Shown here: positions 24,936-34,811 of the stretch, in pieces
Numbering within the stretch: position 1 is the stretch's first letter
How the letters are laid out: each line of letters starts with the position of its first letter
NCBI GenBank assembly: GCA_903880015.1
Contig: CAIRNS010000027.1
Span: 1 to 64,000, forward strand
Origin: an uncultured Elusimicrobia bacterium
GTDB taxonomy: Bacteria; Elusimicrobiota; Endomicrobiia; Endomicrobiales; CAIRNS01
Length of the DNA stretch: 64,000 nucleotides
Reading direction: 5' to 3'
Translations under genes and position numbers: made by a program
The notes under the pieces: generated by a model
The model's database searches: none
Told to the model about the DNA's origin: nothing
Seen by the model: the letters and a program-made list of their open reading frames with translations, nothing else

Positions 24936-26288
24936 TTATTCATTACCAAAAACATGTTTTGGCAAAAAATCGGTGCACACATCGCCCTGCGCGAAATAAT
25001 CGTTCGTCATGATTTTCGCATGAAGCGGGGCCGTGGTTTTAATGCCCTCCACCGTCAATTCCCTGAGGGCTCGCTGCATGCGCATAATGGTTTCCGCACG
25101 CGTCGGCGCCAGAGCGATGACCTTGGCAATTAAACTGTCGTAAAACGGCGGGATGGTGTAGCCCGTATAGACATGTGAATCAACCCGTATCCCCGGACCG
25201 CCGGGAGCGATAAATTGCGTTATTTTCCCCGGGCTCGGAATAAAATCCCGGCTGGGATCTTCCGCATTGATGCGGCATTCGATCGCGTGCCCCAGAATGC
25301 GCACATCCTTTGAATCGAAGCTGAGCCGTTCACCCGCGGCAAGTTTAATTTGTTCTTTTAACAGGTCGATACCAGTAATCATTTCGGTGACCGGATGTTC
25401 CACCTGAATGCGCGTATTCATTTCCATAAAATAAAAATGCCGGTATTTATCAACCAGAAACTCGACGGTGCCGACGGTGACATAATCGACCGCCTCCGCA
25501 GCGCTGCGGGCAGCCTTGCCCATTTTCCGGCGCAGGGACTCATCGAGAAACGGTGACGGGCTTTCTTCGAGCAATTTTTGGTGCCGGCGCTGAATCGAGC
25601 AATCGCGCTCGGGCAGATACACCACTTTGCCTTTTGAATCGCCCAATACCTGGAATTCTATGTGGTGCGGCTCTTCAATATATTTTTCCATGTAGACAGC
25701 TTCGTTGCCAAACGATGACCGCGCTTCGGCCTGGGCCATCTGAATGGCGTTCTTCAGCGCTTCTTCAGTGACCACCACCCGCATACCTTTACCGCCGCCG
25801 CCCGCCGTTGCCTTTATGATAACGGGGTAACCTATCTTTTTGGCAAGTTTGAACAAATCGGGATCTTCAATCGTGACCGGTCCCGGAGAACCGGGAACGA
25901 CGGGGACGCCCGCTTTTATCATCAGCTGACGGGCGGTAATTTTATCGCCCATCTTCTCGATGGAATTCTTGCTTGGCCCGATAAACTTGATGCCGCAGGA
26001 TTCGCACACTTCGGCAAAATAGGTATTTTCAGCCAAAAACCCATAGCCCGGATGGATAGCGTCCGCGCCGGATATTTCCGCCGCCGAAATAATGCTGGGA
26101 ATATTCAAATAACTTTCCGCCGCGGGATTAGGGCCGATGCAGATGGACTCGTCGGCCATCTTGACATGCAGGCATTCCCGGTCGACCTCTGAATGGATAG
26201 CGACGGTCTTTATGCCCAGCTCCCGGGCTGCCCGAATAACCCGGCAGGCTATTTCTCCGCGGTTGGCAATTAGAATTTTTTTAAACAT
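24936..26288 (-). CDS. accC: Acetyl-CoA carboxylase, biotin carboxylase subunit
   Basis: ATP-dependent carboxylation of biotin on AccB, the first half of malonyl-CoA synthesis. The start MFKKILIANRGEIACRVIRA is consensus. The ATP-grasp glycine-rich loop KATAGGGGKGMRVV, the segment FMEMNTRIQVEHPVTEMITG with catalytic Glu and Arg, and RINAEDPSRDFIPSPG are present. 450 aa, normal. GAGGAG lies 10 bases before ATG. accB is 27 bp upstream. Confidence 0.97.
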   Translation of the reverse strand: MFKKILIANRGEIACRVIRAARELGIKTVAIHSEVDRECLHVKMADESICIGPNPAAESYLNIPSIISAAEISGADAIHPGYGFLAENTYFAEVCESCGIKFIGPSKNSIEKMGDKITARQLMIKAGVPVVPGSPGPVTIEDPDLFKLAKKIGYPVIIKATAGGGGKGMRVVVTEEALKNAIQMAQAEARSSFGNEAVYMEKYIEEPHHIEFQVLGDSKGKVVYLPERDCSIQRRHQKLLEESPSPFLDESLRRKMGKAARSAAEAVDYVTVGTVEFLVDKYRHFYFMEMNTRIQVEHPVTEMITGIDLLKEQIKLAAGERLSFDSKDVRILGHAIECRINAEDPSRDFIPSPGKITQFIAPGGPGIRVDSHVYTGYTIPPFYDSLIAKVIALAPTRAETIMRMQRALRELTVEGIKTTAPLHAKIMTNDYFAQGDVCTDFLPKHVFGNE

Positions 26289-26315
26289 TGGTTATATTCT
26301 CCTCACAGAAAATGT

Positions 26316-26762
26316 CTATTTCGCGGCGTAATCGGTCGCATCGACTAAAAAAAGTTCCTGCCCGTATTCGACCGACTGGCCGTTGCGCACGGATACTTTT
26401 ACGATCATGCCGGCAACATTGGCGTTAACATCCTTGATAATCTTCATCGCCTCGATAAACCCGATCTTCTGTCCGGGAACGATGTGATTGCCTTCGATGA
26501 CAAACGGCGGATGGTCAGGCGATGCGGAATGGTAAAAAGTTCCCACCATCGGCGACTTTATGGGGGTGGCCCTTTTTCCGTCAACAGCTGCCTGTTTTGC
26601 CTCTGCAGCGGCAACCGCTGCCCGGGTGGGCGGTGGCGCGGTGATCGGCGTTACTTCGCTTTTGCGGAAAAATATTTTTGTTCCGCCGGTCTCGAGGCTC
26701 AATTCCTCGATGTCCGTGTTCTTAAGCGTTCCTAAAAAATCTTTTAATGTTTCCGGATTCAT
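26316..26762 (-). CDS. accB: Biotin carboxyl carrier protein of acetyl-CoA carboxylase
   Basis: Carries biotin between AccC and the carboxyltransferase. The C-terminal lipoyl/biotinyl domain has the acceptor Lys in IEAMKIIKDVNAN, with the usual GTFYHSASPDHPPF thumb region, and ends GQELFLVDAT. The N-terminal helix-rich part is linked by an Ala/Pro-rich stretch (about 40-70). ATG 26762 (MNPETLKDFLG) is preceded by AAGGGG; the upstream in-frame start is less likely. 148 aa. Confidence 0.96.
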   Translation of the reverse strand: MNPETLKDFLGTLKNTDIEELSLETGGTKIFFRKSEVTPITAPPPTRAAVAAAEAKQAAVDGKRATPIKSPMVGTFYHSASPDHPPFVIEGNHIVPGQKIGFIEAMKIIKDVNANVAGMIVKVSVRNGQSVEYGQELFLVDATDYAAK

Positions 26763-26784
26763 GGTATTCCCCTTCACTAACTCT

Positions 26785-26980
26785 AGTCATCCCCGCATAC
26801 TGTTGCCGGGGATATTACTCTATCGTGTCAACACCAACACCAGATTCCCGATTACACCCTCGGGAATGATAATCTTATTTTGACAATGGCAATCTTCTTT
26901 TCTGCAATGCCCATCTTTTTGTCTGCAAGACCCACTTCTTGTCTGTCATCCCCGAATATTTATATCGGGGATATGGTTTT
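26785..26980. repeat. Hairpin repeats plus short tandem array upstream of accB
   Basis: A hairpin pair GTCATCCCCG...CGGGGATATT and ATTCCCGATTACACCCTCGG with GAATGA (26786-26870), then three degenerate units of 20-22 bp (starting 26881, 26903 and 26924, pattern TGCAATG...CTTTTTGTC), then a further ATCCCCGAATATTTATATCG hairpin at 26948-26972. They fill the efp-accB gap. Confidence 0.7.
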
Positions 26981-26981
26981 A

Positions 26982-27545
26982 TTAGAGCGTTACGCGCTCG
27001 ACATACTCGCCGGTACGCGTGTCAACTTTCACCAGGTCGCCCTCTTTGACGAACAGGGGAACCGTAATCTCGGCGCCGGTTTCAAGCGTTGCGGGCTTCA
27101 CCATATTCGACACCGAGTCGCCTTTGATGCCCGGAACAGTCTCGACAACTTTTAAAACAACATTGGCCGGCAGTTCGATGCCGATGAACTCGCCGTCAAG
27201 ATAGGTGACATCAACTTCCAGATTTTCAGATAAAAATGACGCGCTTGAGCCAAGCGTTTCTTTGGTAATGGTCATTTCTTCGTAGGTCTGCATATCCATG
27301 AAAACATAGGATTGCCCTGCCATGTACATGTACTGCTTTTTGCGCTTCTCAACATTGACCGAATCGAATTTCTCGCCGGATTTAAACGACCGCTCGGTGA
27401 TACTACCTTTACGCAGGTGCCGCATTTTCGTGCGCATCACCGCGCCGCCTTTACCGGGTTTGTGGTTCTGAAACCAAATAACCTGATACGGTTCTCCGTC
27501 AACCATGATGGTAAGTCCATTTTTGAAATCGGCTGTTGATATCAT
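26982..27545 (-). CDS. efp: Elongation factor P
   Basis: EF-P relieves ribosome stalling at polyproline. Three domains: KOW-like N-terminal (1-65) and two OB domains; the closing GDLVKVDTRTGEYVERV is the EF-P C-terminal signature. The modifiable loop reads HKPGKGGAV, with Lys32 at the tip, the residue lysylated or hydroxylated in many bacteria; no modification enzyme is in the window. 187 aa, standard. The ATG overlaps the pepQ stop (ATGA). Confidence 0.97.
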   Translation of the reverse strand: MISTADFKNGLTIMVDGEPYQVIWFQNHKPGKGGAVMRTKMRHLRKGSITERSFKSGEKFDSVNVEKRKKQYMYMAGQSYVFMDMQTYEEMTITKETLGSSASFLSENLEVDVTYLDGEFIGIELPANVVLKVVETVPGIKGDSVSNMVKPATLETGAEITVPLFVKEGDLVKVDTRTGEYVERVTL

Positions 27546-28543
27546 TGGGTTAATACCTTTCTTCCGCTGTTCGTTATTTGAACGGTATCCTCTATCCGGA
27601 CACCGAACTGTCCGGGCAGATACACGCCCGGTTCAACCGTTACTACCATGCCTGCCACAAGCACCGTCGCATCGCGCGCACTCAAACGCGGCGGTTCGTG
27701 CACTTCAATGCCTACCCCATGACCGGTCGAATGAATAAATTCTTTGCCATATCCGGCCTGAGTAATAATACCGCGCGCAACGCCATCAACCTGTTTGGCG
27801 GTGATACCCGGCCGCACCGCCCGTACCGCTGTGCGATGAGCCCGGGATACTGCCGCGTAAACGGCTGTATATAAGTAGTTAATTTTACCTATTGCGAAGG
27901 TGCGTGTCAAGTCGGAAGCGTAGCCGTTAAACAGACATCCCATATCGATTAAAATGATATCATTTTTGGCTATTTTTCTTGTGGAGCTGATATGGTGGGG
28001 ATTGGCAGTGTTGGCACCGGCGGCAACAATGGTCGTAAATGAAGAACGCACATTATTTTTTGCAAATATTTCTTCAATTTTGAATGCAATCTGTATTTCT
28101 GTCATCCCCGGCCTGACTAACCGGCGGACCTGTTCAAAGGTTGCAATGGCAATAGCGCACGATCGCTGAATGCTCTTTATTTCCGCAGGGGACTTGATAA
28201 TTCGCCTGTCAGCGACAAAATGAGCGGTGTTTTCAAGCGGTATATTTTTTGCCAGAGAGTGGGCAAAACCATGGGATATTTTTGTAAAATCGGTGCCCAG
28301 TTTTTTTATCCCGTTGTCCCGGCAGTATTTCACGAGCGCATCAATCATGATGTCGCCAACGACCACCGTGGCCTCAGGAAGCAGTTCCCGAATTTGGCCC
28401 GCAAGCAAGGTTGGCGCGAATACTGTTTGTGTTTTTCCTGCAACCACCAACCAGAACCCGGACAAATCCAGACCGGTAAGATAGAAAATATCCGCCGGAT
28501 GGGTGACCAGAAAATGCACCACTGATTTTTGCGCCGCTTTCAT
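27542..28543 (-). CDS. pepQ: M24-family Xaa-Pro aminopeptidase/dipeptidase
   Basis: A creatinase-like N-terminal domain (1-115) and a pita-bread metallopeptidase domain. The metal ligands can be placed: Asp in [12 protein letters not shown] and [10 protein letters not shown], His in [15 protein letters not shown], Glu in [12 protein letters not shown], and Glu in GVRIEDTV. Likely cleaves Xaa-Pro bonds. 333 aa, somewhat short at the N-terminus for PepP but normal for the form next to efp. Overlaps aroQ and efp by 4 bp each. Confidence 0.93.
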   Translation of the reverse strand: MKAAQKSVVHFLVTHPADIFYLTGLDLSGFWLVVAGKTQTVFAPTLLAGQIRELLPEATVVVGDIMIDALVKYCRDNGIKKLGTDFTKISHGFAHSLAKNIPLENTAHFVADRRIIKSPAEIKSIQRSCAIAIATFEQVRRLVRPGMTEIQIAFKIEEIFAKNNVRSSFTTIVAAGANTANPHHISSTRKIAKNDIILIDMGCLFNGYASDLTRTFAIGKINYLYTAVYAAVSRAHRTAVRAVRPGITAKQVDGVARGIITQAGYGKEFIHSTGHGVGIEVHEPPRLSARDATVLVAGMVVTVEPGVYLPGQFGVRIEDTVQITNSGRKVLTQ

Positions 28544-28974
28544 GTGAGTAAATTACACACCGCGCGCAGAGCCAGCAGGTAGCTCATCGGACCAAACCCT
28601 GATATCTGGCCTTTGCAGACTGGGGCTATCAGCGATTTGTGACGAAACTCTTCCCGGGCGTATATGTTGGAAAGATGCACTTCGACGGTCGGCAACCCCG
28701 CGGCGGCAACAGCGTCGCGCAAGGCAACCGATGTATGGGTATAGGCGGCAGGATTGATGATGATTGCCTGAAACTCTTTGCGTGCCTGTCCGATTTTCTC
28801 GAGCATCTCTCCTTCATGGTTTGACTGAAAAAATGCGACCGATACTTTGAGCTCCGCGGCCAGTGCCGTTACGGCGGCGTTGATGGCGTCAAGCGTCACC
28901 GAACCGTACACATCGGGCTCGCGTTCGCCGAGAAGATTTAAATTGGGGCCATGTATGACCAGTATCGCCTTCAT
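28540..28974 (-). CDS. aroQ: 3-dehydroquinate dehydratase, type II
   Basis: Third step of the shikimate pathway. The start is ATG 28974: [20 protein letters not shown], the type II signature with the catalytic Arg loop just after and the Tyr in [38 protein letters not shown] and [18 protein letters not shown] follow, giving the catalytic His. 144 aa. It overlaps aroB upstream and pepQ downstream by 4 bp each. Confidence 0.97.
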   Translation of the reverse strand: MKAILVIHGPNLNLLGEREPDVYGSVTLDAINAAVTALAAELKVSVAFFQSNHEGEMLEKIGQARKEFQAIIINPAAYTHTSVALRDAVAAAGLPTVEVHLSNIYAREEFRHKSLIAPVCKGQISGFGPMSYLLALRAVCNLLT

Positions 28975-30077
28975 GCCTCGCCTCCTGAACAAAGGTTAAT
29001 TATTTCTGTATCGCTTTTAAATGAGATCGCCTTCACCGACCCGATTCCGGTGGGCAGAATAAGACGCACACTGCCCTCTTTGACTTTTTTGTCCCGGCGC
29101 ATCAGCCCCGCAATGATGAGGGGCGACAGCATCCGTCCGACGGGAACTATCGGCAAGCCTACCCGTTCGATAAGCTGTTGTATCCGCCGCGCGGCCGCAG
29201 GGGCCAGTATGCCCATCTTCATCGCGCACCGTGCCGCCATTGCCATACCGAGAGCGACCGCTTCACCGTGCAGATAGGACCGGTACTGCGTCGCCGTTTC
29301 GATGGCGTGGCCGAAAGTATGACCGAAATTAAGTATTTCACGCAATCCTTTTGTTTCAAACTCATCTTTTTCGACTATCCGCGCCTTAATAGAGCAACAA
29401 TCAAAGATAATGCGCGAAAGGCGCGCGGAAGTCAGCGCGGCGGATATATCCATCCCGCCCGCAGGAAACATCTTTTCCAGACGGCCGAATAAAGCCGTAT
29501 CCCGGATGACGCCGTATTTGATTACTTCAGCCATGCCGTTGCGCAATTGCCGCGCCGGCAAGGTGACAAGCGTCGCCGGATCAATCCACACAAGTTTCGG
29601 CTGGTGGAACGAGCCCACCAAATTTTTTCCGTCGGGCAGATCCACGCCGGTCTTACCACCGACGGAGGAATCAACCATGGCAAGCAGCGTGGTCGGCACC
29701 TGTATGCAGGAAAGTCCGCGCAAGTAGGTCGCCGCGAAAAAACCGGCAACATCCCCCACCACGCCACCGCCCAGCGCCACCACGCAGGTAGAACGATCAA
29801 CACCCGCCTTAAGCGCCGCAGCGTAGAGTTTTTCCACCGTAGCAAGTGTTTTATATTTTTCACCGTCGGGAAGTATGACGGTTGAAACGGCAATTGCATT
29901 GCGTCTGCATCCCGCCGTGACAACGCTGAGATATTTTTTCGCCACCACTGCGTTGGTCACTATAAAAACCCGTTTTCCCAACCCCGCGGCGGCAATATAT
30001 TTGCCCAGCTCCCCCAACGATGTATCCATCACGATAAAATAACTGCGTTCCTTCAAAGAAACGACCAATTTTTTCAT
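28971..30077 (-). CDS. aroB: 3-dehydroquinate synthase
   Basis: Second step of the shikimate pathway; NAD- and metal-dependent cyclisation of DAHP. The NAD loop is [21 protein letters not shown], the substrate segment is [21 protein letters not shown], and metal ligands lie in [20 protein letters not shown] with GHAIE following and in [10 protein letters not shown]. 368 aa, typical. It is the first gene of the aroB-aroQ-pepQ-efp-accB-accC series; the 388 bp upstream hold repeats only. Confidence 0.97.
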   Translation of the reverse strand: MKKLVVSLKERSYFIVMDTSLGELGKYIAAAGLGKRVFIVTNAVVAKKYLSVVTAGCRRNAIAVSTVILPDGEKYKTLATVEKLYAAALKAGVDRSTCVVALGGGVVGDVAGFFAATYLRGLSCIQVPTTLLAMVDSSVGGKTGVDLPDGKNLVGSFHQPKLVWIDPATLVTLPARQLRNGMAEVIKYGVIRDTALFGRLEKMFPAGGMDISAALTSARLSRIIFDCCSIKARIVEKDEFETKGLREILNFGHTFGHAIETATQYRSYLHGEAVALGMAMAARCAMKMGILAPAAARRIQQLIERVGLPIVPVGRMLSPLIIAGLMRRDKKVKEGSVRLILPTGIGSVKAISFKSDTEIINLCSGGEA

Positions 30078-30465
30078 AGGTAAACGATATCATAATTCAA
30101 TGGAATGTGTCAATGAATCTCGGGCGGTAAGAACCAACAAAAAGCTCGCCACCATTTCAATCTTATCACAACCGGAATAACCATCTTTTTTCTGCAATGG
30201 AAATCTCCTCGTTTGTCATCCTCAACTCGCCTGCATCCACCCCTTGTCTGTCATCCCCGAATGGGGCTATCGGGGATATGGTTTTATCTTACAAACACCA
30301 ACACCAGATTCCCGATTACACCCTCGGGAATGACAACCTTTCTTTGACATTGACAATCTTTTTTTCGGGAATGACAAGCTTCTTGTCGGCGTTGACAATC
30401 TTCTATCGGCAATGGAAACGGTAATTTGATGGGCAATGGACAAGAACAGCGATTTTTGATAGCTT
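30078..30465. repeat. 388-bp gap filled with hairpin repeats and a 21-bp tandem array
   Basis: The best-preserved hairpin pair of the window lies here: ATCCCCGAATGGGGCTATCG with GGGAT (30252-30276) and ATTCCCGATTACACCCTCGG with GAAT (30308-30331). It is followed by four degenerate units with TGACAA at 30331, 30351, 30372 and 30393, a period of 20-21 bp. Looser similar sequence lies at 30,180-30,240. Promoters for aroB (leftward) and the DUF116 gene (rightward) should be here, but none is convincing. Confidence 0.7.
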
Positions 30466-30948
30466 ATGGTTATGCTTAATTGTTTAAGACCTACGCTCAA
30501 TAAGCAGGAAAAGTACCGGAAGTTTACGGAAAAGAACAACCGGAAGATGGCGGCGCGCTTTGCAGCGACGCCATTCGCCGAACGCATTGTTTTCGTGCCG
30601 CACTGTCTGCGCAATAACGCGGTGTGTAAAGCCGCGGAAGTCGGCAGTTATTATGTGTGCGCCCGATGCGGCGGATGCACGATAGGCGCCATCAGCAACA
30701 AATCGAAGGAATTAGGTTACAAAGGATTGTTTATTCTCAAAGGCGGCCGCAGTATAGAAAAGATTATCGAGGAACAACAGCCAAAAGCAATCCTTGGCGT
30801 AGCTTGTTTTTTCGAGGGTGCCCAAGGGTTTGAGCAGTTCGGGGAATCCGGCGCTGCGATACAGTTTGTTTCATTGACGAAGGATGGATGTGTGAATACT
30901 GAAGTAAGTTGTGATGAAGTGTTTCAAAAAATGAGTGCCGTCAAATAG
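30466..30948 (+). CDS. DUF116 family protein
   Basis: A 160-aa protein with the DUF116 pattern: VFVPHCLRNNAVC (residues 42-54), CARCGGCTIGAI, a GG in ILKGGRSIEKII, AILGVACFFEGAQG, and the closing LTKDGCVNTEVSCDEV. At least seven conserved-looking Cys suggest metal or Fe-S binding, though the family has no assigned function. One of the few plus-strand host genes, it has no partner on its strand, and its 3' end overlaps the convergent exchanger gene by 25 bp. No clear ribosome site precedes ATG 30466; ATG 30472 is also possible. Confidence 0.85.
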   Translation: MVMLNCLRPTLNKQEKYRKFTEKNNRKMAARFAATPFAERIVFVPHCLRNNAVCKAAEVGSYYVCARCGGCTIGAISNKSKELGYKGLFILKGGRSIEKIIEEQQPKAILGVACFFEGAQGFEQFGESGAAIQFVSLTKDGCVNTEVSCDEVFQKMSAVK

Positions 30949-31925
30949 ACGAGATACAACACCCCGCCGAACATCAACCCGAACGCAGAAATCCGTTTCT
31001 TAAATGTCAGTTCCGCCAAAACAACCGCCGTCGCGGTCAAGGCTATCCCTGCGGAAAGCAGCGCCATCCCCGTCATATGCCACGGCGTCATCAAGAGCCC
31101 GACCGAGACGGGAAAGGTTGACTGAAACACCATCGCGCCGGTAATATTACCGATTGCCAGCGAATCTTTGCCTTTGATCGTCCAATTAATGCTGTTGAAT
31201 TTTTCTGGCAATTCCGTCGCGATTGGTGCGATAATCAGCGCGAACAGCATCGGATTGAACCCAAGCTGCAATGAAATTATTTCCGTATTTTTCACGAACA
31301 GGTGCGCACCAAAAACCATCACCCCGAGCATGCCCGCCACTTGCAAAAAAATGGTGAATACGCCGTATGTGCCCATGGTGATTCCGATACGGGCAAACAG
31401 TTTGTCGAAATGCAGACCTTCTTCATGTTCTACCGTGGCACTGTCTGCGTGTACCGTCAGATACACATAGGCCATATACCCCAAGACCAGCCCGCACGCA
31501 ATAACCGTCTTCATCTGCGGCAGGACCAGCGGAACAAACACAGCAACAGAGTACATCGGCAGAAAAAACAGCAAGTCCCGCCGGGATGATTGGCGTTCCA
31601 CGCGTACCGCATAACTCCCGCGTTTTTTATGCGTCAGCACCACCGTGAGCCCCACCAGAAAGAACGCCAGCGTCGAAAGCATGAACGGCGCGCCCAGAAT
31701 GGCACCCACCCCGATCTCTTTGCCGACAGCCGCGCTCCCGGAAAGAATGGCGACAATAGGCAAAATCGTTTCCGGCAACGCCGTCCCCACCGCCGCCAGA
31801 ATACTGCCCACCACTGCGTGCGACAACGAAAACTTCTTTCCCAGCGCTTCAACCCCGTTAGTAAATCCTTCGGCGGCAATGAGTATCAATACGAGGCTTA
31901 CCAACAACCATAGAATCTGAATCAT
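30924..31925 (-). CDS. CaCA-family sodium/calcium exchanger-like protein
   Basis: A multi-pass inner-membrane antiporter with the two inverted alpha-repeats of the family: AVVGSILAAVGTALPETILP (about 37-56) and a second with ALIIAPIATELPEKFNSI (about 225-242), both with the acidic ion-binding residues. About ten hydrophobic segments; a charged loop sits in the middle (about 112-118 and 155-175). 333 aa, like YrbG. Whether it moves Ca2+ or another cation cannot be told. GGAG precedes ATG. Convergent with the DUF116 gene. Confidence 0.88.
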   Translation of the reverse strand: MIQILWLLVSLVLILIAAEGFTNGVEALGKKFSLSHAVVGSILAAVGTALPETILPIVAILSGSAAVGKEIGVGAILGAPFMLSTLAFFLVGLTVVLTHKKRGSYAVRVERQSSRRDLLFFLPMYSVAVFVPLVLPQMKTVIACGLVLGYMAYVYLTVHADSATVEHEEGLHFDKLFARIGITMGTYGVFTIFLQVAGMLGVMVFGAHLFVKNTEIISLQLGFNPMLFALIIAPIATELPEKFNSINWTIKGKDSLAIGNITGAMVFQSTFPVSVGLLMTPWHMTGMALLSAGIALTATAVVLAELTFKKRISAFGLMFGGVLYLVYLTALIF

Positions 31926-31997
31926 ATCATCTCCGGTACATTTTCTTGTGCGGAAGAACTGCTTCTCTGCACAGTTTAAATAAATCCGTACACTTTA

Positions 31998-32744
31998 TCA
32001 ATGCTTTGCCACCGGCCCAGCAGCGCCATCCTGCGGCGTCACTACGACGACCGAAATCTTGCCATCGGTGAAATAGCGGTCCCCTTCACCGTTGACCCCG
32101 CTCATCGTGAACCCGGCGCCGGGGATATAATATGATTCGCCCACCGCGTTCACCTGCGTGAGGTCGGCAACAATTTTTTCGCGTTCAGCGTCTATGTCGG
32201 CCGCAATGTGGTGCGTGATTTCACCCGTAAAATGACTGAATCCGACTTTTCTGTCGAATGTCGCCGAGCCCACCCAAAAAGCCCTGCCGTACTGTGCAAC
32301 AATATCCGTTTTCCAAAAACGCACATGATGCCGGTGCGACGGAGTACGCGTCACTAATTCTTCAAAAGCAATATCCTGTTTTCTGCCCCAGGCATACAAA
32401 CTGCTGACCGGGGCGTCATTGTAATGCTGGTGGAAAAGTACTGCTCCCACTTCCCGCAACGCATGCATAAAATTGAGTTTGTCCGCCTCATGCCACCCGG
32501 CTTTCCTCATGCACGAGACAACATCCGCCTCGCTGCCCACAAGCCCGATATTGAAAGGGTCACCGGGAATCCCATTTTTTTTGGTCGTTGTCTTAGGAAA
32601 ATCGCTGAAAATATGCGAGCGGGTATGCGGTTTGTTTATCGCCGGCAGCAACACATACGAAGCAAGCAGATACGCACACAACAGTATCCCCGCAACGGGC
32701 AACAACAACACTTCCCCTCTACGATTAAGAAAAAAATATTTCAT
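31998..32744 (-). CDS. LssY C-terminal domain protein, membrane anchored
   Basis: One membrane helix near the N-terminus (residues 12-34) followed by an extracytoplasmic domain resembling the LssY C-terminal domain: GDPFNIGLVGSEADVVSCMR, then GWHEADKLNF, APVSSLYAWGRKQDIAFEEL and HRHHVRFWKTD. In LssY itself the domain is attached to a membrane phosphatase region that is absent here. Its function is unknown. 248 aa. It stands 93 bp downstream of rnr on the same strand with no clear functional link. Confidence 0.78.
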   Translation of the reverse strand: MKYFFLNRRGEVLLLPVAGILLCAYLLASYVLLPAINKPHTRSHIFSDFPKTTTKKNGIPGDPFNIGLVGSEADVVSCMRKAGWHEADKLNFMHALREVGAVLFHQHYNDAPVSSLYAWGRKQDIAFEELVTRTPSHRHHVRFWKTDIVAQYGRAFWVGSATFDRKVGFSHFTGEITHHIAADIDAEREKIVADLTQVNAVGESYYIPGAGFTMSGVNGEGDRYFTDGKISVVVVTPQDGAAGPVAKH

Positions 32745-32838
32745 ACAGACCTATCACCCCGGTAGCAAAAAAACTGTGCGCTGTCTTGTGCATGTCGCCA
32801 TATCTCGTAAGCGTAGTAAAATGGGTAAGCATATGCAC

Positions 32839-34779
32839 TTAGCGCCGTTTAGAGGCTTTGCGGGGTGTCACGCGCCAGTGGGACGGCATTGAAGGTTTTT
32901 CTGCGAGCGACAAACTTATTTTTCCTTCGGCTGTGTCTACGGCGTCAATGATCACCTTTACTTTTGTGCCGGGTTTTAAAGTCGTATTGCGCAGAAGGCC
33001 TTCGGCGCCGGTATCGCCGCACATGACGAATGAACCGCTGTCTATAACCGTAGTGACCATGCCCTCCATCACCGTGCCGATCGCGTCTTTGAACAGTTCC
33101 GCGCGCAGGATATCAACCGCCTTGTGCTCGGCTTCCGCCGCAGCGCGTTCGCGTTCAGAACAATGCACACCCGCTTCTGCCAGAGAACGGGCGCCGTGGT
33201 TTTCCCGTTTCCCTAAAAGGAGCGCTTTGATGGCGCGATGCGCCATAAGATCGGGATAGCGGCGTATGGGCGAAGTAAAATGTGCGTAGGCTCGGGCGGC
33301 AATGCCGAAATGCCCCTGTGATTCGGGCGAATAAACGGCCTGTTTCATACTGCGCACAATGAGCGAGTTGATCAGATCAGCCAGCGGATGGGTCTGCGCC
33401 TGACGCAATATATCCTGTATAGCGGTGGGGATGTTTCCGCCGGACAAATGCCCCGCCGATATCCCCATCTCGCCAAGCGCCTTCGCCAAAGTTTTTATTT
33501 TTTCCGGATCAGGATCGTCGTGGCGCCGGTGCAAAAACGGCATCTTTGCCGCCATCAGCTCGGTTGCAATCGCCTCGTTGGCAAGCAGCATGAACTCCTC
33601 GATAAGGCGATGGCTTGCCAGGCGCGGCCGCAACGCTACCCGCAACGGTTTGCCATGGGTATCGGTCTCAACCGTATATTCGGGAAGATCAAAATCCAGC
33701 GCACCCCGCTTGACGCGGCGCCGGTATAATACTTCAGCAAGCGCGCCCATGCGCGTCAAGGCCTCGGCCGCGGCAGGCGGTACCGCGGGAACCATTTTAC
33801 CGTCAAGAAGCATTTGCGCCTCTTCATAGGTAAACCGGCGGCACGAGCGAATAACGGTGTTCGCCATCCGACGCTTAACCACTTTCCCGTCGGCATGTAT
33901 ATCCATAAACACCGACATCGCAAGGCGTTCCTGGTGAGGGACCAAACTGCACAAATTATTTGACAACGCGGGCGGCAGCATAGGCACAACGCGGCCGGGC
34001 AGATATACGCTGGTCCCGCGCGAATAGGCCTCCTCATCGAGAGCTGAATCCGCCTTTACATAATGCGCCACATCGGCAATATGCACGCCCAGGCGGACCG
34101 TTCCACCGTCCAGGGGTTCCAGAGAAACAGCGTCATCAAAATCTTTCGCATCTGCACCGTCAATGGTCACCACGGGAAGATGGAACAGCTCTTCCCTGCC
34201 GTGCCAGTGCGCGGGCTCGAGAACCTGAGGAAAGGCGGCACTCTGAGCAAGCACTGCCGAGGGAAATATATCGTTGATGTTGCGGGCACGCAGTAGTGCG
34301 GTGATGCGCGCGCGGATATCGTCGGGCTCGCCCAGCACTTCAATAACGATCCCTGCGGCGCCGGTGGTTTCGGTGGGCCACGCCGTCACTTTCAGAACGA
34401 CGATGGATCCCGCCCGGGGCGTTATGGTAGAGCCAAAGCTGACTGCCTGAGCAGGCGGCGCATCGCCTTTTTCAGGAAACACGGCCCACCCGCGCGGAAA
34501 TTGTTTAAGAATGCCGACGATAGTCGTATGAGCGTGCACTAGAACACGCGTAATCTCACCTGAAAAACGACCGTTCGCCTCGCAGCGTACCTGTGCCTGA
34601 ACGCGGTCGCCGTCCATGGCAAGGGCAAGCCCCCGGCCGCGCAAAAAAACATCGGTCTCGTCGTCCGTTTCTGCCAGAAGAAATGCGAACCGCCCGTGAT
34701 GGCGGATAACGCCCTCCCGCAGGGGCTCTTTGCGTCCCCGGCCCCGGTGTTGCTGCTGTTTTTTTCCGTAGTGTTTCAT
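32839..34779 (-). CDS. rnr: Ribonuclease R (RNase II/R family exoribonuclease)
   Basis: Processive 3'-5' exoribonuclease. Domains in order: cold-shock/OB domains (about 15-190), the RNB catalytic domain with the Asp cluster in DGADAKDFDDAVSLE and the later LPEYTVETD and AYAHFTSPIRRYPDL segments, and a C-terminal S1 domain (about 555-635). ATG 34779 (MKHYGKKQQQHRG) is chosen; the upstream extension overlaps the VanZ-like gene in another frame. 646 aa, slightly shorter than E. coli RNase R, lacking most of the basic tail. Confidence 0.95.
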   Translation of the reverse strand: MKHYGKKQQQHRGRGRKEPLREGVIRHHGRFAFLLAETDDETDVFLRGRGLALAMDGDRVQAQVRCEANGRFSGEITRVLVHAHTTIVGILKQFPRGWAVFPEKGDAPPAQAVSFGSTITPRAGSIVVLKVTAWPTETTGAAGIVIEVLGEPDDIRARITALLRARNINDIFPSAVLAQSAAFPQVLEPAHWHGREELFHLPVVTIDGADAKDFDDAVSLEPLDGGTVRLGVHIADVAHYVKADSALDEEAYSRGTSVYLPGRVVPMLPPALSNNLCSLVPHQERLAMSVFMDIHADGKVVKRRMANTVIRSCRRFTYEEAQMLLDGKMVPAVPPAAAEALTRMGALAEVLYRRRVKRGALDFDLPEYTVETDTHGKPLRVALRPRLASHRLIEEFMLLANEAIATELMAAKMPFLHRRHDDPDPEKIKTLAKALGEMGISAGHLSGGNIPTAIQDILRQAQTHPLADLINSLIVRSMKQAVYSPESQGHFGIAARAYAHFTSPIRRYPDLMAHRAIKALLLGKRENHGARSLAEAGVHCSERERAAAEAEHKAVDILRAELFKDAIGTVMEGMVTTVIDSGSFVMCGDTGAEGLLRNTTLKPGTKVKVIIDAVDTAEGKISLSLAEKPSMPSHWRVTPRKASKRR

Positions 34780-34811
34780 GATGTTATTTTTTGTGCAATG
34801 AAAGGAATGAA

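Noticed and set aside
30340-30410. CRISPR array
   Set aside because: Units of about 21 bp follow each other without spacers and are degenerate; no cas genes are near.
30078-30465. tRNA or small RNA gene in the larger gaps
   Set aside because: Reading both strands of the gaps at 13.6, 20.7, 30.1, 43.9 and 52.9 kb showed no cloverleaf or T-loop (GTTCGAATC-like) sequence, only repeats.
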